NCBI GenBank assembly: GCA_003347645.1
Contig: QDFX01000005.1
Span: 124,001-188,000, forward strand
Direction of reading: 5' to 3'
DNA length: 64,000 bases
DNA from: Rhizobiaceae bacterium CPCC 101076
Lineage (GTDB): Bacteria > Pseudomonadota > Alphaproteobacteria > Rhizobiales > Methylopilaceae
The notes under the pieces were generated by a model. It did no database searches, was not told the origin of the DNA, and was given only the letters and a program-made list of their open reading frames with translations. Below, in pieces: positions 26,074 through 36,504 of this stretch. The position numbers and the translations under genes are program-made. Numbering within the stretch: position 1 is the first letter of the stretch; each line of letters starts with the position of its first letter.

Positions 26074-27750
26074 ATGTCGGTCAGCCAGCTCTTAAGGTTT
26101 TCAATTCCATATGGGGCTAGGGAAAACGCTCAGGATTGCATTCGCTTGTCGCATACCGACCAGATCGACGAAGACGACATGGGACCGGCCCTGCTGGCCG
26201 CGGACGACGCTGCCTGGACGGTCAATGAAATCCGCCGCCGTCTGACCGAGGAAACCAGCGACGAAGCCGTGCAGGCGCGCGAGAAGCGCCGCTACACCTC
26301 CCAGAAGGTCCGCGAAGCCCGCGAGAAGCTGACCTCGTCTACCGGAACGCGCCCCGAATTCGACCTCGAACTCGCCCGCCTCTACGCCGAGAACCGGTCC
26401 TCCGCGGCCTTGTCGATCCTCGCCCTCGAACTGGCGATCGCCGGCGCTCTGACGCTGTGGCTGCCGATGTTCACGGTCGCGACCTGGATCGTGTCGGTAC
26501 TTTGCTCGCACGGCCTGATGATGTTCTATGCGCACCGCTTCCTGAAAAGCGGCGTGCCGGCGACCTCGCTCAATTCCTGGCGTCGTCGCTTCGTCATGGC
26601 CGAGTTCCTCCACGCCACGTCGTTCTCGACGGTCGTCCTGCCGCTCATGCTGATCGGCAGCATCAGCGCGAATGTATTCATCGTCTTTTCGATGCTGCTC
26701 GCGACCGCCGTGCAGGTCGTGCTGTCGGCCAGCCTCTCCTCGATTGTCTATGCCGGCTCGATACCAATCACCGTCGCGATCGGCTGCCTGTTCGCGATGA
26801 TGCCCGACCGCGAGCTTCAGGCCGTCGCCCTCGTCGCGCCGCTCGCCCAGGTCTTCCTCGTCCTGCTCGGCAAGAGGCTGTTCCGCTCGTCGCTGATGAC
26901 GCTGCATTACCGCGCCGAGAAGGACGCGCTGATCGCGGAGCTGGAACAGGCCAAGCTCAACTCCGACGAGGCTCGCCGCCGCGCCGAGACCGCCAATGTG
27001 GCGAAGTCCCGCTTCCTCGCCACGATGAGCCACGAACTCCGCACCCCGCTCAATGCCATCCTCGGCTTCTCCGAGGTGCTCAAGAGCGAGGTCTTCGGCG
27101 CGCATACGAACCCGACCTACAAGGAATATGCCGGCGACATCCATTCCAGCGGCGAGCATCTCCTGACGCTCATCAACGAGCTTCTGGATCTGTCGCGCAT
27201 CGAGGCCGGTCGCTACGAGCTGAACGAGGAGGCGATCAACCTCGCTCACGTCGTCGAGGACTGCCACCACCTCCTCAAGCTGCGCGCGAAGAATCGCGGC
27301 ATCCATATCCGCGACGCCTTCGCATCCGGCCTGGCTTTGCTTTGGGCTGACGAGCGCGCCGTCCGCCAGATCACGCTCAATCTGCTGTCGAACGCGATCA
27401 AGTTCACACCGCAGGGCGGAGAAATCACGCTGCGCGTCGGCTCGACGCCGGATGGCAGCCAGTTCCTCTCGGTCAAGGATTCCGGTCCGGGAATTCCGGA
27501 GAGCGAGATCCCTGTCGTCCTGTCCTCGTTCGGCCAGGGAACGCTCGCGATCAAGACCGCCGAACAGGGCGCCGGCCTCGGCCTGCCGATCGTCCAGGGG
27601 CTCGTCGATCTGCATGGCGGCACCTTCGAGCTGAAGAGCAAGCTCCGCGAAGGCACGGAAGTCATCGTCACCTTCCCGCCTACCCGGGTGATGACCGCGC
27701 TGGCTCCCCTGTCTGAGCAGGACCAGGCCTATTTCCGCCGCCGCGCCTGA
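26074..27750 (+). CDS. Membrane sensor histidine kinase (DivJ/PdhS-like DHp domain)
   Basis: A 558-residue kinase from the ATG at 26074; a TTG at 26044 and an ATG at 26179 are alternatives, and none has a strong ribosome binding site. After a charged N-terminal part, six hydrophobic helices span about 110-270 (LSILALELAIAGALTLWLPM to LQAVALVAPLAQVFLVLLGK) without a periplasmic domain. A coiled coil leads to the H-box FLATMSHELRTPLNAILGFS, then N-box QITLNLLSNAIKFTP, G1 VKDSGPGIPE and G2 GAGLGLPIVQGL. The H-box is of the PleC/DivJ/PdhS type found in alphaproteobacterial cell-cycle kinases. No response regulator gene is adjacent. Signal unknown. Confidence 0.9.
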   Translation: MSVSQLLRFSIPYGARENAQDCIRLSHTDQIDEDDMGPALLAADDAAWTVNEIRRRLTEETSDEAVQAREKRRYTSQKVREAREKLTSSTGTRPEFDLELARLYAENRSSAALSILALELAIAGALTLWLPMFTVATWIVSVLCSHGLMMFYAHRFLKSGVPATSLNSWRRRFVMAEFLHATSFSTVVLPLMLIGSISANVFIVFSMLLATAVQVVLSASLSSIVYAGSIPITVAIGCLFAMMPDRELQAVALVAPLAQVFLVLLGKRLFRSSLMTLHYRAEKDALIAELEQAKLNSDEARRRAETANVAKSRFLATMSHELRTPLNAILGFSEVLKSEVFGAHTNPTYKEYAGDIHSSGEHLLTLINELLDLSRIEAGRYELNEEAINLAHVVEDCHHLLKLRAKNRGIHIRDAFASGLALLWADERAVRQITLNLLSNAIKFTPQGGEITLRVGSTPDGSQFLSVKDSGPGIPESEIPVVLSSFGQGTLAIKTAEQGAGLGLPIVQGLVDLHGGTFELKSKLREGTEVIVTFPPTRVMTALAPLSEQDQAYFRRRA

Positions 27751-27851
27751 TCCCGACCCTCTACGGTCGCAGGAGATAAGGTAATCATCGGCAGTTGCAT
27801 CAGCGGATCGCCGACCTATCCTGCCGCATCCGAACAAACCGTGGTTGGTCC

Positions 27852-28133
27852 ATGAACATCTACTGGCTCGGCTTCGGCGTCGTCGTCGCCGGCATTATCT
27901 TCCTCGTTCTGGGAGACAGTCTCTTCGGCCTCGGTCCGGTGGACGCCTCGAAGATCGCCGGCGTCGTCGCCATGGGCGCGCTCCTCGTCGTCTTCCTGCC
28001 CGTGCTAACTCGACGCTACGGAGCGGGAGAAGGCGGCAAGCCATTGATTCATCTGCTGATCTGGCTCGCTATCATTGCCCTCGTCGCGGTTGTCTACCGT
28101 TTCCGTGAGACGCTCGGGATCGATGTCGGCTGA
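27852..28133 (+). CDS. Small membrane protein, possibly related to the N-terminus of TIGR02281-type aspartyl proteases
   Basis: A 93-residue protein with three hydrophobic helices (YWLGFGVVVAGIIFLVLGDS, IAGVVAMGALLVVFLPVLTR, HLLIWLAIIALVAVVYRF). The last helix with the following RFRETLG resembles the membrane anchor that precedes the retroviral-type aspartyl protease domain in alphaproteobacterial TIGR02281 proteins, but no protease domain follows: the ORF stops after 93 residues. The resemblance is weak and from memory of the family. The stop codon abuts that of the convergent TauE gene (TGATCA). Confidence 0.65.
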   Translation: MNIYWLGFGVVVAGIIFLVLGDSLFGLGPVDASKIAGVVAMGALLVVFLPVLTRRYGAGEGGKPLIHLLIWLAIIALVAVVYRFRETLGIDVG

Positions 28134-28979
28134 TCAGCTGACCCAGTCGACGATGCTCTCGATCAGGAATCGTCCGCCAAGGATGACCATGAACAGGCCG
28201 AGAGCAACCTCGAGCTGACGCCTGCTGAACGCATGCGCGATCCGCACGCCGAGTGGCGCGGTCAGCATGCTCACCGGAGCAATCAGGAGCGCACCGATCG
28301 CCGAGACATAGCCGATCGAAAGCGGCGGCAGTTCCGCCATTTCCGGCCAGCCAGCGACCATGAAGCCGATCGCGCCCGGGATCGACACCAGGACGCCGAC
28401 GCCGGCTCCCGTCCCGACCGACTGATGGATGGAGCGGCCGTGGATCGCATAGACCAGATTGACGATGCCGCCGCCGCCGATGCCGATCAGCGAGGCCAGG
28501 AGGCCGATGCCGAGGCCATATCCCGACATTGCGGCCCGGCCGGGAAGATCCTCGGTCATCTGAATCTTCTTCGACCCGAGCAGAAGCATCTGCGAGCCGA
28601 ACAGGACGCCGAACAGGCCGAAGACGAGCTTCAGTGCTTCCGACGAGACGAACGCGGCGACCAGGGTGCCAAGGATCACGCCGCCGAGAATCGGGAGAAT
28701 CCAGTTCCGGAGCGTCGCCATATCCACCGATCCCCTTGCCTTGTGGCTCAGGAAGGACCGGATCGAGGTCGGGATGATCACGGCGAGCGAGGTGCCGACG
28801 CACAGATGCATCTTGATGTCGTCGTCGACACCGATGACACCGAACAGGTGATAAAGCACCGGCACGATGATGAGGCCGCCGCCAACCCCGAGCAGGCCCG
28901 AGAAGATGCCGGTGAAGGCGCCACCCACGAGGAGAACGAGGGCGAGGCGAAGCAATTCGTCGTGGGGGATTCCGAACAT
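28134..28979 (-). CDS. TauE/SafE-family sulfite/organosulfonate exporter-like permease
   Basis: A 281-residue membrane protein with about eight helices. It has the duplicated TauE glycine motifs: FTGIFSGLLGVGGGLIIVPV in the first half and LLASLIGIGGGGIVNLVYAI in the second, plus GTSLAVIIPTSIRSFLSH and GTGAGVGVLVSIPGAIGFM. Family members export sulfite, sulfoacetate or related anions; substrate here is unknown and no sulfonate genes are adjacent. It is convergent with the small membrane-protein gene, with no base between the two stop codons. Confidence 0.9.
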   Translation of the reverse strand: MFGIPHDELLRLALVLLVGGAFTGIFSGLLGVGGGLIIVPVLYHLFGVIGVDDDIKMHLCVGTSLAVIIPTSIRSFLSHKARGSVDMATLRNWILPILGGVILGTLVAAFVSSEALKLVFGLFGVLFGSQMLLLGSKKIQMTEDLPGRAAMSGYGLGIGLLASLIGIGGGGIVNLVYAIHGRSIHQSVGTGAGVGVLVSIPGAIGFMVAGWPEMAELPPLSIGYVSAIGALLIAPVSMLTAPLGVRIAHAFSRRQLEVALGLFMVILGGRFLIESIVDWVS

Positions 28980-29037
28980 GGCCGCGGCTTTGTCGCCCGC
29001 CGCTCACGCCGCCGCAAGAATTGAATTCAGTTTTCCG

Positions 29038-30039
29038 CTATGCGGCCTCGGTCGCCCGTTCGTCGCGAACCATGCTCAGCGCCTCGCGCAGCACCTGCAC
29101 GCCTGCGCCGGGCTTATGCGCGTTTTCGGCCAGATGACGGCGATAGGCCCGCGCGCCCGGAACGTTCTGGAATAGGCCGAGCATATGGCGCGTCACGTTC
29201 GAGAGCTTTCCGCCCTCCGCGATATGGCGCTCGATATAGGGGACCATCAGTTCCGCGGCTTCACTCGCATTTCCGACCGGATTCTCTTCGCCGAACAGGC
29301 GGCTGTCGACGTCGAGCATGAGACCGGGGTTGTGGTAGGCGGCACGACCCAGCATGACGCCGTCGAGATGACGAAGATGCTCTTCCGACTGGTCGAGATC
29401 GACGACGCCTCCGTTGATGGTGATCGGAAGCTTGGGCAGGCGGGCTTTAAGGCGATAGACCAGCCCGTAGTCGAGCGGCGGCACATCGCGGTTTTCCTTA
29501 GGCGAAAGCCCTTTAAGCCAGGCCTTGCGGGCATGCACGATCACCGCGTCGGCACCGGCCGCGACGACGGTGTCGACCAGAGCGTTCAGCGACACTTCCG
29601 GATCCTGGTCGTCGACGCCGATCCGGCACTTCACCGTCACCGGAACCGACGCGCTCCGCTTCATCGCAGCGACGAGTTCACCGACCAGGGCGGGCTCGCG
29701 CATCAGGCAGGCGCCGAACCGCCCGTCCTGCACACGGTCCGAGGGGCACCCGACATTGAGGTTCACCTCGGCATAGCCGAAGCCTTCCGAGATCTTCGTC
29801 GCCTCGGCGAGCTGCCAGGCGTCGGAACCGCCAAGCTGAACAGCGACCGGCTGCTCCTCACTCGCAAAGCCGAGCAGGCGATCGCGCGGACCGTGGATCA
29901 CGGCCGGAGCTGTCACCATTTCGGTATAGAGGCGCGCACGGCGCGACATCACGCGATGGAAGAACCGGCAATGCCGGTCCGTCCAGTCCATCATCGGCGC
30001 AACGGAAAAGCGCAGGTTTCGGGTGGTCAACCTCGTCAT
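29038..30039 (-). CDS. dusA: tRNA-dihydrouridine synthase A
   Basis: A 333-residue FMN enzyme that reduces uridines 20/20a in tRNA. Features are APMMDWTDRHCRFFHRVMSR at the N-terminus, VAVQLGGSDAWQLAEATKIS, the catalytic-cysteine segment VNLNVGCPSDRVQDGRFGAC, VKCRIGVDDQD, VHARKAWLKGLSPKENRDVP and NGGVVDLDQ, with GVMLGRAAYHNP binding FMN phosphate. The GLSPKENRxxPPL segment distinguishes DusA from DusB/C. It is divergent from the ogt gene with about 55 bases between starts. Confidence 0.95.
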   Translation of the reverse strand: MTRLTTRNLRFSVAPMMDWTDRHCRFFHRVMSRRARLYTEMVTAPAVIHGPRDRLLGFASEEQPVAVQLGGSDAWQLAEATKISEGFGYAEVNLNVGCPSDRVQDGRFGACLMREPALVGELVAAMKRSASVPVTVKCRIGVDDQDPEVSLNALVDTVVAAGADAVIVHARKAWLKGLSPKENRDVPPLDYGLVYRLKARLPKLPITINGGVVDLDQSEEHLRHLDGVMLGRAAYHNPGLMLDVDSRLFGEENPVGNASEAAELMVPYIERHIAEGGKLSNVTRHMLGLFQNVPGARAYRRHLAENAHKPGAGVQVLREALSMVRDERATEAA

Positions 30040-30094
30040 GCGCGCTTTTCTATGCGCAGAGGCTCCGTCCGTCGAGCCGCGTGGGGAATTTGGG

Positions 30095-30646
30095 GTGAAC
30101 GAAACAAAGCCGATGGCGCGAAAGAGCCATGCCTACAAGACGGTGCAATCTCCCGTCGGCGCGCTCACGCTAGTCGCGACGGATAACGGTCTGGCCGCGA
30201 TCCTCTGGGAGCACGACAACCCCAAGAGAGTGCCCCTGAACATCGTCGGAGAGAGCGAAGACCACCCAGTGCTGCTTGAGGTCGAGAACCAGCTTGCGAA
30301 CTATTTCGCCGGAAAGCGAAGGTACTTCGATCTGCCGCTCGACTTCGCCGGCACCGAATTCCAGAAGAAGGTCTGGGCCGCTTTGCTCGCCATACCGTTC
30401 GGCGAGACGCGCTCCTACGCACGGATCGCCGAAGAGATCGGCCATCCGAAGGCCGCCCGCGCAGTCGGAGCGGCGAACGGCCGGAATCCCATCTCGATCG
30501 TCGTGCCCTGCCATCGCCTTATCGGATCGGCGGGAGGGCTAACTGGGTTCGCAGGCGGCTTAGACGCAAAGAGGCATCTGCTCGACCTCGAAGCAGGCAA
30601 ACCCGGATGGGCGTTCCCTTCTCTTCAGAACCCAAACGAAGGCTGA
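30095..30646 (+). CDS. ogt: Methylated-DNA--[protein]-cysteine S-methyltransferase (Ogt/Ada-C type), copy 1
   Basis: A 183-residue suicide DNA repair enzyme that takes the alkyl group from O6-alkylguanine. The C-terminal domain is canonical: FQKKVWAALLAIPFGETRSY, RAVGAANGRNPISIVVPCHR with the acceptor Cys in PCHR, GGLTGFAGGLDAKRHLLDLE. The N-terminal ribonuclease-like domain spans about 10-90. The start chosen is a GTG at 30095 preceded by GGGGAATTTGG; the ATG at 30113 is the alternative. The last 22 bases overlap the 3' end of a second, convergent methyltransferase gene. Confidence 0.92.
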   Translation: MNETKPMARKSHAYKTVQSPVGALTLVATDNGLAAILWEHDNPKRVPLNIVGESEDHPVLLEVENQLANYFAGKRRYFDLPLDFAGTEFQKKVWAALLAIPFGETRSYARIAEEIGHPKAARAVGAANGRNPISIVVPCHRLIGSAGGLTGFAGGLDAKRHLLDLEAGKPGWAFPSLQNPNEG

Positions 30647-31188
30647 GCTGACGACGGCTGGTCTAGGCGAACACCTTCCAGTTCCAGCATCCTCGCCTTT
30701 GCCGTCGAGCCGCCTGGCGCCGAGAAACCGCCGATCTTGCCTCCGGCCGCCAACACCCTGTGGCAGGGGATGATCAGCGGAATCGGATTCTTGGCCATGG
30801 CCTGACCTACATCCCGCGCGGCCTCGGGTCCGGCGCCAAGCTCCTTCGCCAGCGTTCCGTATGTGGTCGTACACCCCCAGCCGACCTGCCGGACTGCGGC
30901 ATAGATCTGCCTGAAGAAGCCGTCCTGATCTTCGAGGTCGACTCGGACCGATGCGAAATCGATCTGCTCACCGTCGAAATAGCGCCTCACAGCGGCGATT
31001 GCGTCGGCCACGTCCGGCGGGGGCGCACCGGGCTTCGCGCCCGGCGTGCGGCGCAGCAGAAGTCGTTCGGTTCCCTCGGCACTTCGGGTCGGCAGTTGAG
31101 AACGGGTGATACCGGCACTGTTCCAGGCGATGCCGCAGAAGCCGCCGGCGGCTTCGAAAATGACGTATTGCGCGATCTCAGCCATCAT
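30625..31188 (-). CDS. Methylated-DNA--[protein]-cysteine S-methyltransferase, copy 2
   Basis: A 187-residue Ogt/Ada-C homologue, clearly diverged from copy 1. Active-site region: FFRQIYAAVRQVGWGCTTTY, ARDVGQAMAKNPIPLIIPCH followed by RVLAAGGKIGGFSAPGGSTA. The PCHRV cysteine motif is intact, but the RAVGxAxxxNP helix is altered to RDVGQAMAKNP. The N-terminal domain is also different, with FGCGIAWN-like and RRTPGAKPGAPPPDVADAI segments. It might differ in substrate (larger alkyl groups) or DNA preference; that is a guess. It converges on ogt copy 1 with a 22-base overlap of the coding ends. Confidence 0.9.
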   Translation of the reverse strand: MMAEIAQYVIFEAAGGFCGIAWNSAGITRSQLPTRSAEGTERLLLRRTPGAKPGAPPPDVADAIAAVRRYFDGEQIDFASVRVDLEDQDGFFRQIYAAVRQVGWGCTTTYGTLAKELGAGPEAARDVGQAMAKNPIPLIIPCHRVLAAGGKIGGFSAPGGSTAKARMLELEGVRLDQPSSAQPSFGF

Positions 31189-31349
31189 CTGACCTGCTTA
31201 TTGCCTTTCGGACAGGAGATCGTCGGCGCGACGCCGAATTCCCACCCGATTCCGATGATCCTTAATTCCGACACTCAGCCGAGGGTTGTCCGTCCTGCAT
31301 TTCGCGGCCTATGTAAGGTAAACCAATTGCCTGCCGATCAGGAGTAAGT

Positions 31350-33992
31350 ATGCGTTCAGAGGAGCCCCGTGCCGTCCGCCTCGCCGATTATCGCGCCCCG
31401 GACTTCCTGATCGACACGGTCCATCTCGACGTCAATTTGGCCGGCCCCGAAACACTCGTCGTATCGCGACTCCGGCTTCGCCCGAACCCGGCAGGCCGCG
31501 CTGGCGTACCCCTCGTGCTCGACGGCGATGCTCTCAGATTGTCAGGCACGCCGCTTCTCGACGGCGCCGAGCTCGATGCCGCCAGCTATGCCGCCACCCC
31601 GACGGCATTCACGCTTCACGAGCCGCCGGCCGATGCGTTCGAGCTGACGCTGACGACGAAGCTCGACCCGGCCGCGAACACCCAATTGATGGGCCTTTAC
31701 CGTTCGGGCAGCGCCTATTGCACGCAGTGCGAGGCCGAAGGCTTCCGCCGCATCACCTATTTCCTCGACCGGCCGGACGTCCTGTCCGTCTATACGGTCC
31801 GCATCGAGGCCGACCGCGCCGAAGCTCCCGTCCTTCTCGCCAATGGCAATCCGGTCGAAAGCGGCGATCTCGACGGCAACCGCCATTTCGCGGTCTGGCA
31901 CGACCCCTTCCCGAAGCCCTGCTATCTGTTCGCGCTGGTCGGCGGCGATCTTGCCGTGATCAAGGACGACTTCCGCACCGCCTCCGGCAGGCATGTCGAC
32001 CTCGCGATCTATGTCGAGCACGGTAAGGAGGAACGCGCCGCCTATGCGATGGACGCGCTCAAGCGCTCGATGCGCTGGGACGAACAGGCCTTTGGACGGG
32101 AATACGATCTCGACGTGTTCAACATCGTGGCCGTGTCCGACTTCAACATGGGCGCGATGGAGAACAAGGGCCTCAACGTCTTCAACGACAAATACGTCCT
32201 GGCCTCCAGCGAGACCGCGACCGACGCCGATTATGCCGGCATCGAGAGCGTCATCGCGCACGAATATTTCCACAATTGGACCGGCAACCGCATCACCTGC
32301 CGCGACTGGTTCCAGCTCTGCCTGAAGGAAGGCCTGACCGTCTTCCGCGACCAGGAATTCACGCAGGACATGCGCTCCCGCCCGGTCGAGCGCATCTCGG
32401 ACGTGCGCGGCCTGCGCTCGGTGCAGTTCCCCGAGGATGCCGGCCCCTTCGCCCACCCGGTGCGTCCGGACACCTATCGCGAGATCAACAACTTCTATAC
32501 GGCGACCGTCTACGAGAAGGGCGCCGAAGTTATCCGCATGCTGAAGACCCTGATCGGGGTGGACGCCTTCCGGCGCGGCATGGACCTCTATTTCGCCCGT
32601 CACGACGGCGAAGCCGCGACAATCGAGCAGTTCATCGCCTGCTTCGCCGAGGCCTCGGGCCACGACCTCAAGCAATTCCTGCTCTGGTATTCGCAGGCCG
32701 GCACACCGGAGGTCATCGTGACCGAACACTGGGATGCGAGCAGCGGTACGTACGCGCTCGATATCCGTCAGCATATACCGGCGACGCCGGGTCAGACCGA
32801 CAAGAAGCCGATGGTCATCCCGCTCGCATTCGGGCTGCTGGGCTCCGACGGCAATGATGTCGACCTCGGCTCCGACGGTCGGGTCAAGCGGGAAGGCCTG
32901 ATCGTACTGACCAGCGGCGAACATCGCTTCGAATTCAGGGGCTTGAAGGAACGGCCCGTTCCCTCGCTGAATCGAAACTTCTCGTCGCCGATCCAGCTCA
33001 AGATCGACCTATCGGACAACGACCTCCTGTTCGCGGCCCGTCACGACGGCGACCAGTTCAATTGCTGGCAGGCGATGCAGAGCGCCATGACGCGGCTGCT
33101 CGTGACCTCCGCCAAGGAGATCCGCGAGGGCGGCAAGCCGCTCGGCGAACCGCGCATCGCCGAGGCCATCGCAAGCGTGCTCAATGCCAACGATCGCGAC
33201 GACGCCTTTGCGGCGCAGTTCTCGATCCTGCCGACCGAGACCGACCTGACGCGCGAGATCGGCACCAACGTCGATCCTGACGCGATCTACGCTGCCCGGC
33301 GCGGCCTGAAGGAGGCGATCTCGGCCCAGATCCAGCCGAGTCTGCTTGCCTGCTACTCAGGGCTTGCCGATCAGGGATCCTATACGCCCGACGCGAAGAG
33401 CGCCGGTCGCCGGTCGCTGCGCGGCGTCGCTCTGGACTTGCTCGTGGTCGGCGGCGGCGATGAGGCGATCGCGCTCGCCGAGCGTCAATACGCCGACGCG
33501 ACGAACATGACGGACCGGATGTCGGCACTCGCCTCGCTGTCCCAGGTCGACCACCCTGTCCGCGAACGCGCCTTCTCCGACTTCGCCGAGCGCTTCGCGA
33601 ACGAGCCTCTCGTCCTCGACAAATGGTTCGCGCTGCAGGCCGCGATTCCGGAGCGCGGCACGCTCGATCGCGTACGCGGACTGATGAACCATCCGGCCTT
33701 CAGCATGGGCAATCCGAACCGTATCCGCTCGCTGGTCGGCGGCTTCGCTTCCGGCAATCCCACCCAGTTCAACCGGCCGGACGGCGCGGGCTACGAATTC
33801 CTGGCGGATGTCGTGCTCGAGCTCGATCCGAAGAATCCGCAGGTCGCTGCCCGCCTTCTCGGCGCGTTCCGCAGCTGGAAGACGCTCGAAAACGGCCGCC
33901 GCGCGCTCGCCGAACAGGCGCTCCGAAGGATCAATGCCGTCAGCCCGCTATCGGCCGATGTGTCGGACCTCGTGACGCGGGCGCTCGCATAA
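31350..33992 (+). CDS. pepN: Aminopeptidase N
   Basis: An 880-residue M1-family zinc metallopeptidase that trims N-terminal residues in the cytosol. The exopeptidase motif GAMEN lies at about residue 267 and the zinc site HEYFHNWTGNR at about 303, with the third ligand Glu in LKEGLTVFRDQEF about 19 residues on. A conserved Tyr is in VYEKGAEVIRML. The long helical C-terminal domain (about 545-880) is that of the gamma-proteobacterial-type PepN (DUF3458). AGGAG precedes the ATG. It is followed by the promoter of the PleC-like kinase gene. Confidence 0.96.
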   Translation: MRSEEPRAVRLADYRAPDFLIDTVHLDVNLAGPETLVVSRLRLRPNPAGRAGVPLVLDGDALRLSGTPLLDGAELDAASYAATPTAFTLHEPPADAFELTLTTKLDPAANTQLMGLYRSGSAYCTQCEAEGFRRITYFLDRPDVLSVYTVRIEADRAEAPVLLANGNPVESGDLDGNRHFAVWHDPFPKPCYLFALVGGDLAVIKDDFRTASGRHVDLAIYVEHGKEERAAYAMDALKRSMRWDEQAFGREYDLDVFNIVAVSDFNMGAMENKGLNVFNDKYVLASSETATDADYAGIESVIAHEYFHNWTGNRITCRDWFQLCLKEGLTVFRDQEFTQDMRSRPVERISDVRGLRSVQFPEDAGPFAHPVRPDTYREINNFYTATVYEKGAEVIRMLKTLIGVDAFRRGMDLYFARHDGEAATIEQFIACFAEASGHDLKQFLLWYSQAGTPEVIVTEHWDASSGTYALDIRQHIPATPGQTDKKPMVIPLAFGLLGSDGNDVDLGSDGRVKREGLIVLTSGEHRFEFRGLKERPVPSLNRNFSSPIQLKIDLSDNDLLFAARHDGDQFNCWQAMQSAMTRLLVTSAKEIREGGKPLGEPRIAEAIASVLNANDRDDAFAAQFSILPTETDLTREIGTNVDPDAIYAARRGLKEAISAQIQPSLLACYSGLADQGSYTPDAKSAGRRSLRGVALDLLVVGGGDEAIALAERQYADATNMTDRMSALASLSQVDHPVRERAFSDFAERFANEPLVLDKWFALQAAIPERGTLDRVRGLMNHPAFSMGNPNRIRSLVGGFASGNPTQFNRPDGAGYEFLADVVLELDPKNPQVAARLLGAFRSWKTLENGRRALAEQALRRINAVSPLSADVSDLVTRALA

Positions 33993-34001
33993 ATGTGTCC
34001 C

Positions 34002-34161
34002 GACTCAAGTAGTTGATCTGATTCTGCTTTCTGCCGCTGGTTAAAAAATGGTATTTTTTCGGCAGCGGTGCACTGGACAAATCAGTGTGCGAGGATTCAA
34101 ATCCACTTAACCCGAAGCAATCGTTAGCGTTCCTGCCGGGTTGAATCATTTGATTTGAATC
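34002..34161. promoter_or_regulatory. GANTC cluster and long inverted repeat upstream of the PleC-like kinase
   Basis: Five GANTC sites, the target of the CcrM cell-cycle methyltransferase, lie in 160 bases: 34002-34006 (GACTC), 34020-34024 and 34094-34098 (GATTC), 34143-34147 and 34157-34161 (GAATC). Two of them lie in a 10-base perfect inverted repeat, GATTCAAATC (34094) and GATTTGAATC (34152), with a nested AACCCG/CGGGTT pair. A TTAACC (CtrA half-site-like) lies at 34107. A second dyad, CTGCCG/CGGCAG with an A/T-rich core (34031-34066), may be the pepN terminator. Confidence 0.55.
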
Positions 34162-34176
34162 TCTGGGGGCAGGGAT

Positions 34177-36501
<2,325 letters not shown>

Positions 36502-36504
36502 AGT

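Noticed and set aside
26101..27837. A 578-codon minus-strand open frame opposite the membrane histidine kinase
   Set aside because: Antisense shadow with biased composition and no ribosome binding site; the plus-strand kinase has all catalytic boxes.
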